In this document: positions 53,478-62,385 of the stretch, piece by piece
How the letters are laid out: the number at the start of each line of letters is the position of its first letter
Numbering within the stretch: position 1 is the stretch's first letter
Source of the DNA: [Clostridium] clostridioforme AGR2157
GTDB taxonomy: Bacteria > Bacillota > Clostridia > Lachnospirales > Lachnospiraceae
Reading direction: 5' to 3'
NCBI RefSeq assembly: GCF_000424325.1
Contig: NZ_KE384163.1
Coordinates: forward strand, 1 to 64,000
DNA: 64,000 nucleotides
Notes under the pieces: model-generated
What the model saw: the letters and a program-made list of their open reading frames with translations, nothing else
What the model was told of the DNA's origin: nothing
Database searches by the model: none
Position numbers and translations under genes: made by a program

Positions 53478-55175
53478 ATGAATCCAAGGACAAGCAGGAA
53501 AAAAACCAGGAAACAGAAAGCAGCCAATTTTGTCATACAGGGGAGCATCCTGGCCATGGCCGGTATCGTGGTGCGCATCATCGGTATGCTCTACCGGATG
53601 CCCCTTAACGACATTATAGGAAAACAGGGGAACGGATATTATACGTCGGCCTTCAATGTGTATAATATCCTCCTTATATTATCCTCCTACAGCATGCCGG
53701 TGGCAGTGTCGAAGATGATATCTGCCCGGCTGGCAAGGGGGGAGCACAGAAATTGCAGCCGCATCTTAAAAGCGGCTCTTATTTATGCTACGGCAGTGGG
53801 AGGCATAGCGGCGTTGGTCCTGTGGTTTGGCGCGGATTTGTTCGCGGAACTCATCAAGACGCCTTTCAGCCGATACGCGTTAAAGACCCTGGCGCCCACC
53901 ATCTGGATCATGGCGTATCTGGGCGTGCTCAGAGGATATTTCCAGGGAACGGGCACCATGGTGCCCACGGCAGTGTCCCAGATTTTAGAACAGATTGTCA
54001 ATGCGGTGGTCAGCGTGGTCGCAGCCGGAATTCTCTTTGGCGTGGGCACGTCCATCAACGCTGTCCAGGGGGCAAAGGAGTATTCCTATGCACTGGGTGC
54101 TGCGGGCGGCACCATTGGCACCGGGGCAGGCGCGCTCACGGCCTTCCTGTTTTTTATATGCCTTACTGCATCCAAAGGGCGGGAGAGAAGGCAGATGGCC
54201 CGGGAGGATGTGTCGGGGAGGACGGAGAGCTACCGAAGGATATTTTATGTGCTCACCATCACCGTGCTGCCCATTGTCATCAGCAGCGGCATCTACAACT
54301 GCTCCAATGTGGTGGACAATTATCTGTTCGGCCAGGGCATGGATAAGCTGGGCTATCTGGAGGATTCCATCGCCACCTGCTGGGGCGTGCTGGGGCAGTA
54401 CCAGCTGCTCTTTAACATACCGGTGGCTGTTTCCAATGCCCTTTCATCCTCTCTGATACCATCCCTCACAAGGGCTGTTGCAAACAGGAACAGGAGGGAG
54501 AAGCTGGAGCGGATTGCCGCCTCTATACGTTTCTCCCTGCTGATTGCCATTCCGGCCGCAGTGGGAATCACGGTGCTGGCTAAGCCGGTCTGCAACCTGC
54601 TGTTTATCAGCGAGGACAATACCATGCTGATACGGCTCTCCATGGCGGGTTCCCTGGCTGTGGTGTTCTATTCCCTGTCAACCGTAACAAACGCCATCCT
54701 CCAGGGCCTGAACCACATGGACGTGCCCATACGCCACGCGGTCATTGCCCTGGTCATCCACGTGGCGGTGCTGGAGGTGTTCCTTATGGTATTTAAGATG
54801 GGAATTTACAGCGTGGTGTTTGCCAATATTATATTTGCCCTTGTGATGTGCCTGTTAAACGGACATGCCATTGCCAGGTTTGCCAGATACAGGCAGGAAT
54901 ATAAGAGAACTCTCATACTGCCCACAATATGCGCCGCGTTTATGGGAGCGGCCGCTTATGGGGTATACAGAGGCGTTTACGCCCTGCTTCCCGACCGGCT
55001 GATGAGGGGCAGGATGGGCATGGCCATTGTAGTGTTCCCTTCCGTGGCAGCGGCCGTCCTGGTCTATGCCGTGCTCCTTGTAAGGTTCAGGGCAGTGGAA
55101 GAGGAGGAGCTTAAGGGTATGCCGGGAGGAAGGAGACTGGTCCGTCTTTTGAACCGTTTCCGGCTTCTGGGATAA
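53478..55175 (+). CDS. SpoVB/MurJ-type polysaccharide flippase
   Basis: The 565-residue protein has about 14 membrane helices and the start typical of SpoVB-type proteins: NFVIQGSILAMAGIVVRIIG with YRMPLNDIIGKQGNGYY. Further matches are GYFQGTGTMVPTAVSQILEQ and FNIPVAVSNALSSSLIPSLT. Relatives flip lipid-linked wall precursors; SpoVB-type members act in spore cortex formation. Which role applies cannot be decided, but the sporulation genes upstream favour the latter. ATG 53478 has only a weak site and follows the DUF3048 stop by 5 bases. Confidence 0.9.
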   Translation: MNPRTSRKKTRKQKAANFVIQGSILAMAGIVVRIIGMLYRMPLNDIIGKQGNGYYTSAFNVYNILLILSSYSMPVAVSKMISARLARGEHRNCSRILKAALIYATAVGGIAALVLWFGADLFAELIKTPFSRYALKTLAPTIWIMAYLGVLRGYFQGTGTMVPTAVSQILEQIVNAVVSVVAAGILFGVGTSINAVQGAKEYSYALGAAGGTIGTGAGALTAFLFFICLTASKGRERRQMAREDVSGRTESYRRIFYVLTITVLPIVISSGIYNCSNVVDNYLFGQGMDKLGYLEDSIATCWGVLGQYQLLFNIPVAVSNALSSSLIPSLTRAVANRNRREKLERIAASIRFSLLIAIPAAVGITVLAKPVCNLLFISEDNTMLIRLSMAGSLAVVFYSLSTVTNAILQGLNHMDVPIRHAVIALVIHVAVLEVFLMVFKMGIYSVVFANIIFALVMCLLNGHAIARFARYRQEYKRTLILPTICAAFMGAAAYGVYRGVYALLPDRLMRGRMGMAIVVFPSVAAAVLVYAVLLVRFRAVEEEELKGMPGGRRLVRLLNRFRLLG

Positions 55176-55258
55176 GAGACATATGGGCTTATCTGTTTGT
55201 TGTGATATATTAGGAAAAATTTGAGAATGCATGATTAAAACTGAATAAGAAAGCAGAT

Positions 55259-55329
55259 ACTAACCTTAAAGCGGCGTCCGGCGCCATGCCGGCAGGCATG
55301 GCGGGGCCGGGGCCAGCGAGGAGGTTAGT
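55259..55329 (+). promoter_or_regulatory. Structured leader that can hide the ribosome site of the next gene
   Basis: ACTAACCT (55259-55266) pairs perfectly with AGGTTAGT (55322-55329), which includes part of the GAGGAGG ribosome site (55318-55324) of the gene at 55332. Inside lies a perfect 8-bp hairpin GCCATGCC/GGCATGGC (55283-55290, 55295-55302). No known riboswitch class is recognised. Confidence 0.55.
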
Positions 55330-55331
55330 TC

Positions 55332-55730
55332 ATGAAGAAGTTATTATACTGCTTTGCCCTGTTTGCAGTCACATCCATTGTGTGTCTGATTGTTGCATAT
55401 GGAATTACCCGATATAGCGTCAGACAGGAACCGGCAGTTCCCAATACGGTTATTGAGACGGAGACAGTCAACGATGTGGATGACAGGGCCGCCATGAACC
55501 AGGAACAGGTAAAGCCAATACTGGAAAGCGTTTCTCCGGCGGAAGAATACTATCTTGTGTCGGAGTCCGGCTTTCTCCTGGTATTTTGCAGCGACCGCAG
55601 CACCATCTGCCTCTACACACATATTCCTGTCACGGATTTTCCAGAAAAGGAGAGGGAGAAGCTGATGGAGGGCATATGGTTTCCGTCCATGATGGATGTA
55701 TACCATTATTTGGAATCGTATACAAGCTGA
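55332..55730 (+). CDS. Small membrane-anchored protein resembling BofC C-terminal domain
   Basis: The 132-residue protein has one N-terminal membrane helix (about 5-27), a short spacer, and a compact C-terminal domain: EYYLVSESGFLLVFCSDRST with ICLYTHIPVTDFP and GIWFPSMMDVYHYLESYTS. This pattern resembles the C-terminal domain of BofC, the forespore protein that restrains SpoIVB in Bacillus; the match is from memory and moderate. ATG 55332 follows GAGGAGG, which can be paired in a leader stem. It follows the SpoVB-type gene by about 155 bases. Confidence 0.75.
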   Translation: MKKLLYCFALFAVTSIVCLIVAYGITRYSVRQEPAVPNTVIETETVNDVDDRAAMNQEQVKPILESVSPAEEYYLVSESGFLLVFCSDRSTICLYTHIPVTDFPEKEREKLMEGIWFPSMMDVYHYLESYTS

Positions 55731-55843
55731 TAAGATCCGACCTATGCGACAATCTCCGGCCTACGCGGTGGCCAGATGTCCCTTTTCCCTGGACATGACG
55801 ATGACGCGGTCGCTGAGTAGCAAAAGGAAGATATAATTTAGAG

Positions 55844-55880
55844 GGACTGGATTTCCGCACCGGGAAATCCAGTCCTTTTT
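55844..55880 (+). terminator. Strong terminator before the flavoprotein genes
   Basis: GGACTGGATTTCC (55844-55856) pairs perfectly with GGAAATCCAGTCC (55863-55875) over a 6-base loop, followed by TTTTT. Confidence 0.93.
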
Positions 55881-56023
55881 GCGGAATTCAGGATTGTATG
55901 CGGCCTGCTCCCATAAATAGGTGCCGTAAATAACAGGAAACAGTTGAAATGTGACAGAAAAACATATAAAATGGGGTGTAAACTTAAGAGCAAAAGAGCA
56001 GGATAAGGAGCTTTGGATAAATC

Positions 56024-57349
56024 ATGAGAAAACGAATCGTCATCATAGGAGGCGGGGCCTCAGGACTGACTGCTGCCATTGGCGGGGCCAGGAACGGGGC
56101 CCGTGTGACCATTGTGGAGCACATGGACCGGGTGGGAAAGAAAATCCTGTCCACAGGCAACGGCAGGTGCAACCTGACCAATCTGAGGATGGAGGCGGAC
56201 TGTTACCGCTGCGGCCAGAAGGGGTTTCCCATGGAAGTTATCCGGGGCTTTGGGGTGGACGAGACCCTGGCCTTTTTTAAAGGTCTTGGAATAGAGCCAA
56301 AGGACAGAAACGGATATATCTATCCCAATTCGGACCAGGCGTCAGCCGTGTTGGACGTGCTGCGCAGCGAGGTGGAGCGTCTGGGCGTGGCGGTGTTTCT
56401 TTCGTGCAGTGTGGAGAAGATAGAAACGGCCGGAGGCGGCAGTGACGTCCATTATAAAGTGTACACGGACCAGGGCATATTGGATGCGGACGCAGTTATT
56501 CTGGCAGCCGGCTCCAAGGCAGCTCCGTCCACCGGTTCGGACGGAAGCGGGTATGAGCTGGCAAAGAGACTGGGACACCGGGTAATCAAACCGCTTCCCG
56601 CCCTGGTGCAGCTGCGGTGCCAGGGAAACCTGTACCGGCAGATGGCGGGTATCCGTACGGAGGCCGGGGTAAAGCTTATGGCGGCCAATGAACTGCTGGC
56701 CCAGGACAGGGGAGAGCTGCAGCTGACAGACTACGGCCTGTCCGGTATCCCGGTATTCCAGGTCAGCCGGTTTGCGGCCAGGGCTCTGGACCGGGGAAAG
56801 AGGGTCACAGCGTTGGTGGATTTCATGCCATCCTGGGATGACAGTGAGGCATTTGGCCTGCTTAAAAAGCGTGCGGCCCTTCTGGGCCATAAGACTGTGG
56901 AGGAACTGTTTACAGGTCTGCTGAACAAGAAGCTGGCCCTGGTGCTCATTAAGCTGTCAGGCATCAAACCGTCCCAGAAAGCAGGGGATTTGTCTCCCAA
57001 ACAGCTGAAACTGCTTCTGGGACAGATAAAGTCATATGAAGCCATTGTCATGTCAGTGAATCCCTTTGCCAATGCACAGGTGTGCTGCGGCGGGGTGGAT
57101 ACCAGGGAGGTGGATGCCGCCACCATGGAATCCAGGATTCATGCCAATCTGTATCTGGCGGGAGAACTGCTGGATGTGGACGGAATCTGCGGCGGATACA
57201 ACCTGCAGTTTGCCTGGTCCAGCGGTATGATAGCGGGGGTATATGCAGCGGGAGGACATTCCGCGGGGATACATGAGGCAGGCAGAAATGGGGTGGCGGC
57301 ACATGGATCATATGCCCCTGCCCCAAGCGGAAAGAGGAACAGAAAATGA
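56024..57349 (+). CDS. HI0933-family flavoprotein (BaiN/RdsA type)
   Basis: The 441-residue protein has the FAD-binding IIGGGASGLTAAIGGARNGA at its start, the family signature GKKILSTGNGRCNLTN, and C-terminal GGVDTREVDAATMES with GELLDVDGICGGYNLQFAWS. HI0933-like proteins are FAD- and NAD(P)-linked oxidoreductases; some clostridial members are linked to bile-acid reduction, others have no known substrate. ATG 56024 has AAGGAG about 20 bases before, so initiation may be modest. It overlaps the next gene by 4 bases. Confidence 0.93.
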   Translation: MRKRIVIIGGGASGLTAAIGGARNGARVTIVEHMDRVGKKILSTGNGRCNLTNLRMEADCYRCGQKGFPMEVIRGFGVDETLAFFKGLGIEPKDRNGYIYPNSDQASAVLDVLRSEVERLGVAVFLSCSVEKIETAGGGSDVHYKVYTDQGILDADAVILAAGSKAAPSTGSDGSGYELAKRLGHRVIKPLPALVQLRCQGNLYRQMAGIRTEAGVKLMAANELLAQDRGELQLTDYGLSGIPVFQVSRFAARALDRGKRVTALVDFMPSWDDSEAFGLLKKRAALLGHKTVEELFTGLLNKKLALVLIKLSGIKPSQKAGDLSPKQLKLLLGQIKSYEAIVMSVNPFANAQVCCGGVDTREVDAATMESRIHANLYLAGELLDVDGICGGYNLQFAWSSGMIAGVYAAGGHSAGIHEAGRNGVAAHGSYAPAPSGKRNRK

Positions 57350-59040
57350 TTCGTATAAATCAGTTAAAGATGCCCCTGGGACACGACAGGGCGGGACTTT
57401 TGGAGAAAGCTGCCAGGGTACTGCGTGTTCCGGCCGGGGAGATAGAGAAGCTTACCATCATCAAGCAGTCCGTGGACGCCAGAAAAAAGCCGGATATATG
57501 GTACAGTTATGTGGTGGACATAGGAATCAGGCAGGCCGGACTCCAGAAGGAGGAAAAGCTGGTGCGCAGGCTGAAGGACCGGAATGTAGCGGTCCATAAG
57601 GAAACGCCCTACCGGCTTCCTGAGCCGGGGACTAAGCTAATGGCCAGCCGTCCTGTCATTATCGGCACTGGCCCGGCAGGGCTGTTCTGCGGCCTTATGC
57701 TGGCCAGAAAGGGATACATGCCCATACTTCTGGAGCGGGGGGAGGACGTGGACGCACGGACAGACCGGGTGGCCCGGTTCTGGGAAACAGGGCAGTTTGA
57801 CCCGTCCTCCAATGTGCAGTTCGGGGAAGGCGGGGCAGGAACATTTTCCGACGGGAAGCTTAATACCCTTGTAAAGGATACGTTTGGAAGAAACCGGGAA
57901 GTGCTGCGCATACTGACGGAGTTCGGCGGGGACCCATCTATCCTGTATGTGAATAAACCCCACATTGGAACAGATGTATTAAGCCGCATTGTCAAATCCA
58001 TACGAACGGAGATTGAAAATCTGGGCGGAGAGGTCCGCTTCCTGAGCCAGGTCACGGATTTTGTGACGGACGGGGAGCAGGGGGAATCCAGGCATATAAA
58101 AGCCCTTGTTATCAACGGCAGCCAGGTCCTTGAGACTGAGACAGTGGTCCTGGCCATCGGACACAGCGCCAGGGATACCTTTGAGACCCTGCTGGCCAGG
58201 GGCATCCCCATGGAGCCAAAGGCATTTGCAGTGGGACTCAGGGTACAGCATCCCCAGACGCTGATCAATGAGAGCCAGTACGGCATGGAGGAATGCGGTG
58301 AATTGGGGCCGGCCAGCTACAAGCTTACATGGAAGGCCTCTGACGAAAGAGGAGTCTATTCCTTCTGCATGTGCCCCGGGGGCTACGTGGTCAATGCGTC
58401 CTCTGAGCCGGGTCGCCTGGCGGTCAACGGCATGAGCTATCATGACAGGGCAGGGGAAAATGCCAACAGCGCCATTATTGTAACGGTCACGCCGGAGGAT
58501 TTCGGCCGGATGGAAGCAGCGTCCGGGATGGAGAAGGGCTGTGAGGCGGAGAAGGATTGCAGGACGCCGGGAGATGCCATGGCAGGAATCCGGTTTCAGA
58601 GGCGCCTGGAGGAGACTGCCTTCTGCTTGGGAAAGGGAAACATACCGGTGCAGCTCTACGGGGATTTTAAGGCAGGCCGGGTTTCAGACGGCTTTGGCGG
58701 TGTGAGTCCCGCCTTCAGGGGCGGGTATGCCTTTGCCAATCTCAGGGAGCTGTTTCCGGAAACATTGTCCCGGGCTTTCATGGAAGGAATGGAAGGATTT
58801 GGAACCATGATTCGCGGCTTTGACCGGCCGGATGCCATACTGGCCGGCATTGAGAGCCGTACCTCATCCCCGGTCCGCATTCCCAGGGATGAGAAGATGG
58901 AAAGTCTTGTAAAGGGAATCTTTCCCTGCGGGGAAGGCGCGGGCTATGCCGGGGGAATCACCTCAGCGGCCATGGACGGAATCAAGACAGCAGAGGAAAT
59001 CATACGCAGGTACAGCCCCTTAAGTCTTTCGGCTACCTAA
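57346..59040 (+). CDS. FAD-dependent dehydrogenase (COG2509 type)
   Basis: The 564-residue protein has an N-terminal ferredoxin-like region (about 1-95, with KKPDIWYSYVVDIGI), then the FAD-binding PVIIGTGPAGLFCGLMLARK (about 100), VQFGEGGAGTFSDGKLNT, and a C-terminal FAD contact FPCGEGAGYAGGITSAAMDG. Such proteins are widespread and of uncertain substrate. ATG 57346 overlaps the preceding flavoprotein stop (ATGA), so both are made together. Confidence 0.93.
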   Translation: MIRINQLKMPLGHDRAGLLEKAARVLRVPAGEIEKLTIIKQSVDARKKPDIWYSYVVDIGIRQAGLQKEEKLVRRLKDRNVAVHKETPYRLPEPGTKLMASRPVIIGTGPAGLFCGLMLARKGYMPILLERGEDVDARTDRVARFWETGQFDPSSNVQFGEGGAGTFSDGKLNTLVKDTFGRNREVLRILTEFGGDPSILYVNKPHIGTDVLSRIVKSIRTEIENLGGEVRFLSQVTDFVTDGEQGESRHIKALVINGSQVLETETVVLAIGHSARDTFETLLARGIPMEPKAFAVGLRVQHPQTLINESQYGMEECGELGPASYKLTWKASDERGVYSFCMCPGGYVVNASSEPGRLAVNGMSYHDRAGENANSAIIVTVTPEDFGRMEAASGMEKGCEAEKDCRTPGDAMAGIRFQRRLEETAFCLGKGNIPVQLYGDFKAGRVSDGFGGVSPAFRGGYAFANLRELFPETLSRAFMEGMEGFGTMIRGFDRPDAILAGIESRTSSPVRIPRDEKMESLVKGIFPCGEGAGYAGGITSAAMDGIKTAEEIIRRYSPLSLSAT

Positions 59041-59085
59041 GCCTCTTTCACCGGAAGCGGAAGAGGAACATTTACAACATAGAAA

Positions 59086-59114
59086 TTGACGTGACCTGTA
59101 AATTGGTGTAAGAT
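59086..59114 (+). promoter_or_regulatory. Promoter of the proB-proA operon
   Basis: TTGACG (59086-59091) and TAAGAT (59109-59114) with a 17-base spacer, 37 bases before ATG 59151. Confidence 0.65.
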
Positions 59115-59150
59115 AAACAAGAATCGTTTGAAGAGATAAAGGAGTATATC

Positions 59151-60014
59151 ATGGAAACCCAGGAACGTCAGAATCTTGAACAGAAGCAGAGGATTGTGAT
59201 TAAGATTGGCTCATCTTCCCTTACCCATGTGGAGACAGGGGAAGTGAACCTGATGAAGATAGAAAAGCTGGTGCGGGTTATCAGCGACCTGCGGGGACAG
59301 GGAAAGGACGTGGTCCTGGTGTCCTCCGGGGCCATTGCGGCAGGGCGGCAGGCCCTGGGCCATCACAGGAAGCCCGATACCCTGGCTGAGAAGCAGGCGT
59401 TTGCAGCTGTGGGCCAGGCCAGGCTGATGATGATTTACCAGAAGCTTTTTGCGGAATACAACCAGACAGCTGCCCAGGTCCTTCTCACAAAGGACACCAT
59501 GGTCAATGATTCTTCCAGATACAATGCCCAGAATACCTTTGACGAGCTGCTGAATCTGGGAACCATACCCATTGTCAATGAAAACGATACGGTATCCACC
59601 TCAGAGATTCCATATGTGGACAGCTTTGGTGATAATGACCGGCTGTCAGCCATTGTGGCGGCCCTGATCGGAGCAGACCTGCTCATCCTGCTGTCTGACA
59701 TAGACGGCCTTTACACGGATGACCCCAGGGAGAATCCGGAGGCCGGATTTATCAGCCTGGTGCCTGAAATCACGCCTGAATTCCTGCGTATGGGCAAGGA
59801 TACGTCGGGCAGCGACGTGGGTACCGGAGGAATGTCAGCCAAGCTGGCAGCGGCCCGGATTGCCACGGACAGCGGAGCCGATATGGTCATTGCCAACGGA
59901 GACCAGGTGGATGTCATACTGGACATCATGTCAGGCAAGGAAAAGGGAACCCTGTTCCTGGCCCATACCAATCTGGATTTTGACCTGATGCATTATCTGA
60001 ACAATGAATACTAG
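59151..60014 (+). CDS. proB: Glutamate 5-kinase
   Basis: ProB phosphorylates glutamate in proline synthesis. The 287-residue form has the amino-acid kinase domain only: RIVIKIGSSSLTH, VLVSSGAIAAGRQAL, NENDTVSTSEI, and GTGGMSAKLAAARIA. The C-terminal PUA domain of E. coli ProB is absent, as in many Clostridia. ATG 59151 follows AAAGGAG. It heads the operon proB-DUF896-proA. Confidence 0.96.
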   Translation: METQERQNLEQKQRIVIKIGSSSLTHVETGEVNLMKIEKLVRVISDLRGQGKDVVLVSSGAIAAGRQALGHHRKPDTLAEKQAFAAVGQARLMMIYQKLFAEYNQTAAQVLLTKDTMVNDSSRYNAQNTFDELLNLGTIPIVNENDTVSTSEIPYVDSFGDNDRLSAIVAALIGADLLILLSDIDGLYTDDPRENPEAGFISLVPEITPEFLRMGKDTSGSDVGTGGMSAKLAAARIATDSGADMVIANGDQVDVILDIMSGKEKGTLFLAHTNLDFDLMHYLNNEY

Positions 60015-60058
60015 GGAAGGCGCCCGGCCGGGTACCAGGCCCTGAAAGAGGTGAATGT

Positions 60059-60280
60059 ATGGACGTGTCAAGGATTGACCGCATCAACGAACTTTATCAC
60101 AAGTCCCAGGCAGTGGGACTGACGGACCAGGAGAAGGAGGAACAGGCCCGGCTGCGCCAGGAGTACGTTGCAGCGATTCGGGGAAGCCTCCGCAATAACC
60201 TGAATAACATATCCATCAAGGAGCCGGACGGCTCCATCACGGATTTGGGAAAGAAATATGGCGGAATCAAGGAAGTCTGA
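60059..60280 (+). CDS. DUF896 protein (YnzC-like)
   Basis: The 73-residue protein matches the DUF896/YnzC family: [40 protein letters not shown] and a C-terminal helix. The family is a small helical hairpin of unknown function, in Bacillus linked to the SOS regulon in some strains. ATG 60059 follows AAAGAGGTG. It sits between proB and proA, an insertion not required for proline synthesis. Confidence 0.9.
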   Translation: MDVSRIDRINELYHKSQAVGLTDQEKEEQARLRQEYVAAIRGSLRNNLNNISIKEPDGSITDLGKKYGGIKEV

Positions 60281-60300
60281 TGCATTGTGAAGGGGAGATT

Positions 60301-61545
60301 ATGATGACATTGAATGAAATAGGCAGCCGTGCAAAAGAAGTATCGCGTGTACTGGGTACCCTGGGTTCCAGGGAGAAGAATATGGGACTGGAGGAAGCGG
60401 CCAGGGCCTTGCTGGAAGGCGAGGAGGAAATCCTGGAGGCCAATTCCCGGGATTATGAGAAGGCCAAATCCGACGGCATGAGCCAGGGACTGCTGGACCG
60501 TCTTAAACTGACGCCGGCCAGAGTCCAGGCCATGGCGGACGGCCTGCTGCAGGTGGCTTCCCTGGAGGACCCCGTAGGGGAGGTGCTGTCCATGAAGCTT
60601 CGCCCCAACGGCCTTCAGATTGGGCAGAAGCGTGTGCCTCTGGGGGTTATCGGCATGATTTATGAGGCCCGCCCCAATGTGACGGCAGACGCCTTCGGCC
60701 TATGCTTCAAATCAGGCAATGCGGTTATCTTAAAGGGCGGAAGCGACGCCCTTCACTCCAATATGGCCATCACCCGGTGTCTGCGCGCGGGACTCTCAAG
60801 CGCCGGCCTGCCCGAGGACTCGGTCCAGCTGATTGAGGATACCAGCAGGGATACCACCAGGGAGCTGATGCGCCTGAACAGGTACATTGACGTGCTTATC
60901 CCCAGGGGAGGGGCAGGACTCATAAAGACCGTGGTGGAGAACAGCACCATCCCTGTCATAGAGACGGGCATCGGCAACTGCCATGTATATGTGGACGCTT
61001 CCGCGGATCAGAATATGGCCGTGGACATTATCTTCAATGCCAAGACCCAGAGAATCGGCGTGTGCAATGCATGCGAGTCCCTGCTGGTGCACAGGAGCAT
61101 TGCAGAGGACTTCCTGCCCCTTCTCAGGAAGAAGCTGGAGGAGAAGCAGGTGGAGATTCGGGGAGACGAGGACGCGTGTGCCATTGAGCCGGCCTTTGTC
61201 CGGGCCACGCAGGAGGACTGGGGCAGGGAGTACCTGGATTATATCCTGTCCTTAAAGCTGGTGGACTCTGTGGATGAGGCTATCCGTCATATCAATACCT
61301 ACAATACAGGTCATTCGGAATCAATCGTGACCTCTGATTATTTCAACGCCCAAAAGTTTTTAAACGAGGTGGACGCTGCGGCTGTCTACGTCAACGCTTC
61401 CACCCGTTTTACAGACGGTGAGGAATTCGGTTTCGGAGCAGAAATCGGCATCAGCACCCAGAAGCTTCACGCCAGAGGCCCCATGGGCCTTAAGGAACTG
61501 ACCACCACCAAGTATATCATTTACGGAGATGGACAGATTCGCTGA
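60301..61545 (+). CDS. proA: Glutamate-5-semialdehyde dehydrogenase
   Basis: ProA reduces glutamyl phosphate to the semialdehyde. ATG 60301 follows AAGGGGAG; an upstream ATG at 60280 overlaps the DUF896 stop without a site. The 414-residue enzyme shows [46 protein letters not shown] (catalytic Cys) and a C-terminal [20 protein letters not shown]. It is followed by a hairpin and lepB. Confidence 0.96.
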   Translation: MMTLNEIGSRAKEVSRVLGTLGSREKNMGLEEAARALLEGEEEILEANSRDYEKAKSDGMSQGLLDRLKLTPARVQAMADGLLQVASLEDPVGEVLSMKLRPNGLQIGQKRVPLGVIGMIYEARPNVTADAFGLCFKSGNAVILKGGSDALHSNMAITRCLRAGLSSAGLPEDSVQLIEDTSRDTTRELMRLNRYIDVLIPRGGAGLIKTVVENSTIPVIETGIGNCHVYVDASADQNMAVDIIFNAKTQRIGVCNACESLLVHRSIAEDFLPLLRKKLEEKQVEIRGDEDACAIEPAFVRATQEDWGREYLDYILSLKLVDSVDEAIRHINTYNTGHSESIVTSDYFNAQKFLNEVDAAAVYVNASTRFTDGEEFGFGAEIGISTQKLHARGPMGLKELTTTKYIIYGDGQIR

Positions 61546-61560
61546 TTACAGCTACAGAGG

Positions 61561-61590
61561 AGCCGGGACATTTTAAATTTGTTCCCGGCT
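61561..61590 (+). terminator. Hairpin after proA
   Basis: AGCCGGGA (61561-61568) pairs with TCCCGGCT (61583-61590). Only TCGTCAG follows, so it may reduce rather than end transcription into lepB. Confidence 0.45.
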
Positions 61591-61625
61591 TCGTCAGACA
61601 GAATGCAGGAAAAGAGGAAATATAT

Positions 61626-62207
61626 ATGCTCGAAGAGGAAAGCAGCAAGAAAAGGAGCAGGAAACAGCAGGAGGAAGAGCCCTTCAGCTGGAAGAAGGAG
61701 ATTATCAGCTGGATACAGATTATCGTGGCAGCGGTCATCATCGCCCTGGTCCTTAACAATTTTATCATAGCCAATAGCCGTGTGCCAACCGGTTCCATGG
61801 AGAACACCATCATGTCCAAAAGCCGCGTCATCGGTTCCAGGCTGTCCTATCTGACCAGCGACCCTGAGAGGGGGGATGTGGTGATTTTCCATTTCCCGGA
61901 CGATCCAACGGGAAAAATCTACTACGTGAAGCGTGTCATAGGGCTTCCCGGTGAGACCGTGAACGTGGTGGACGGAAAAGTCTATATCAATGATTCAGAC
62001 ACGCCTCTTGACGAACCCTACCTTCCCGAACCAATGGAAGGCTCCTACGGGCCCTATACAGTGCCGGAGGGATGCTATTTCATGATGGGGGACAACAGGA
62101 ACAATTCCCTGGATGCCCGGTTCTGGAAGAACCAGTTCGTGGAGAAGGACAAGATTATCGCCAAGGTGCTGTTTACGTATTTTCCAAAGATAGAAAAAGT
62201 GGAGTAA
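61626..62207 (+). CDS. lepB: Signal peptidase I
   Basis: LepB removes signal peptides from exported proteins. The 193-residue protein has a charged cytoplasmic N-terminus, one membrane helix (about 27-49), the catalytic Ser57 in SRVPTGSMENTI and Lys102 in YYVKRVIGLPGE, and GDNRNNSLDARFW (box E). One membrane helix with about 190 residues is the Gram-positive type. ATG 61626 has AAGAGGAAA upstream. Confidence 0.95.
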   Translation: MLEEESSKKRSRKQQEEEPFSWKKEIISWIQIIVAAVIIALVLNNFIIANSRVPTGSMENTIMSKSRVIGSRLSYLTSDPERGDVVIFHFPDDPTGKIYYVKRVIGLPGETVNVVDGKVYINDSDTPLDEPYLPEPMEGSYGPYTVPEGCYFMMGDNRNNSLDARFWKNQFVEKDKIIAKVLFTYFPKIEKVE

Positions 62208-62215
62208 GAGACAGG

Positions 62216-62385
62216 ATGAAGATAATCATATCGCCTGCCAAGAAAATGAATATCAGGGAAGACGAGCTGGAATGGGCAAATCTTCCCTGTTTCCTTGACA
62301 GTGGGATTATGTGCAGGAGCACCTGCGCATCCTGTCCGGGTTTTACGGTATCCTTAAGCCTTTTTACGGCCAGGATGTCAGGCTA
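62216..62385 (+). pseudogene. yaaA: Decayed yaaA (DUF328) gene
   Basis: From ATG 62216 the first 28 residues (MKIIISPAKKMNIREDEL and on) are those of YaaA, a protein of about 250 residues that protects against peroxide stress. After about 62305 the frame changes and reads DYVQEHLRILSGFYGILKPF, a segment normally about 50 residues further on. Then similarity ends near 62375 at the hcp gene. So an internal deletion with frameshift and the loss of the C-terminal half have destroyed the gene. Confidence 0.85.
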
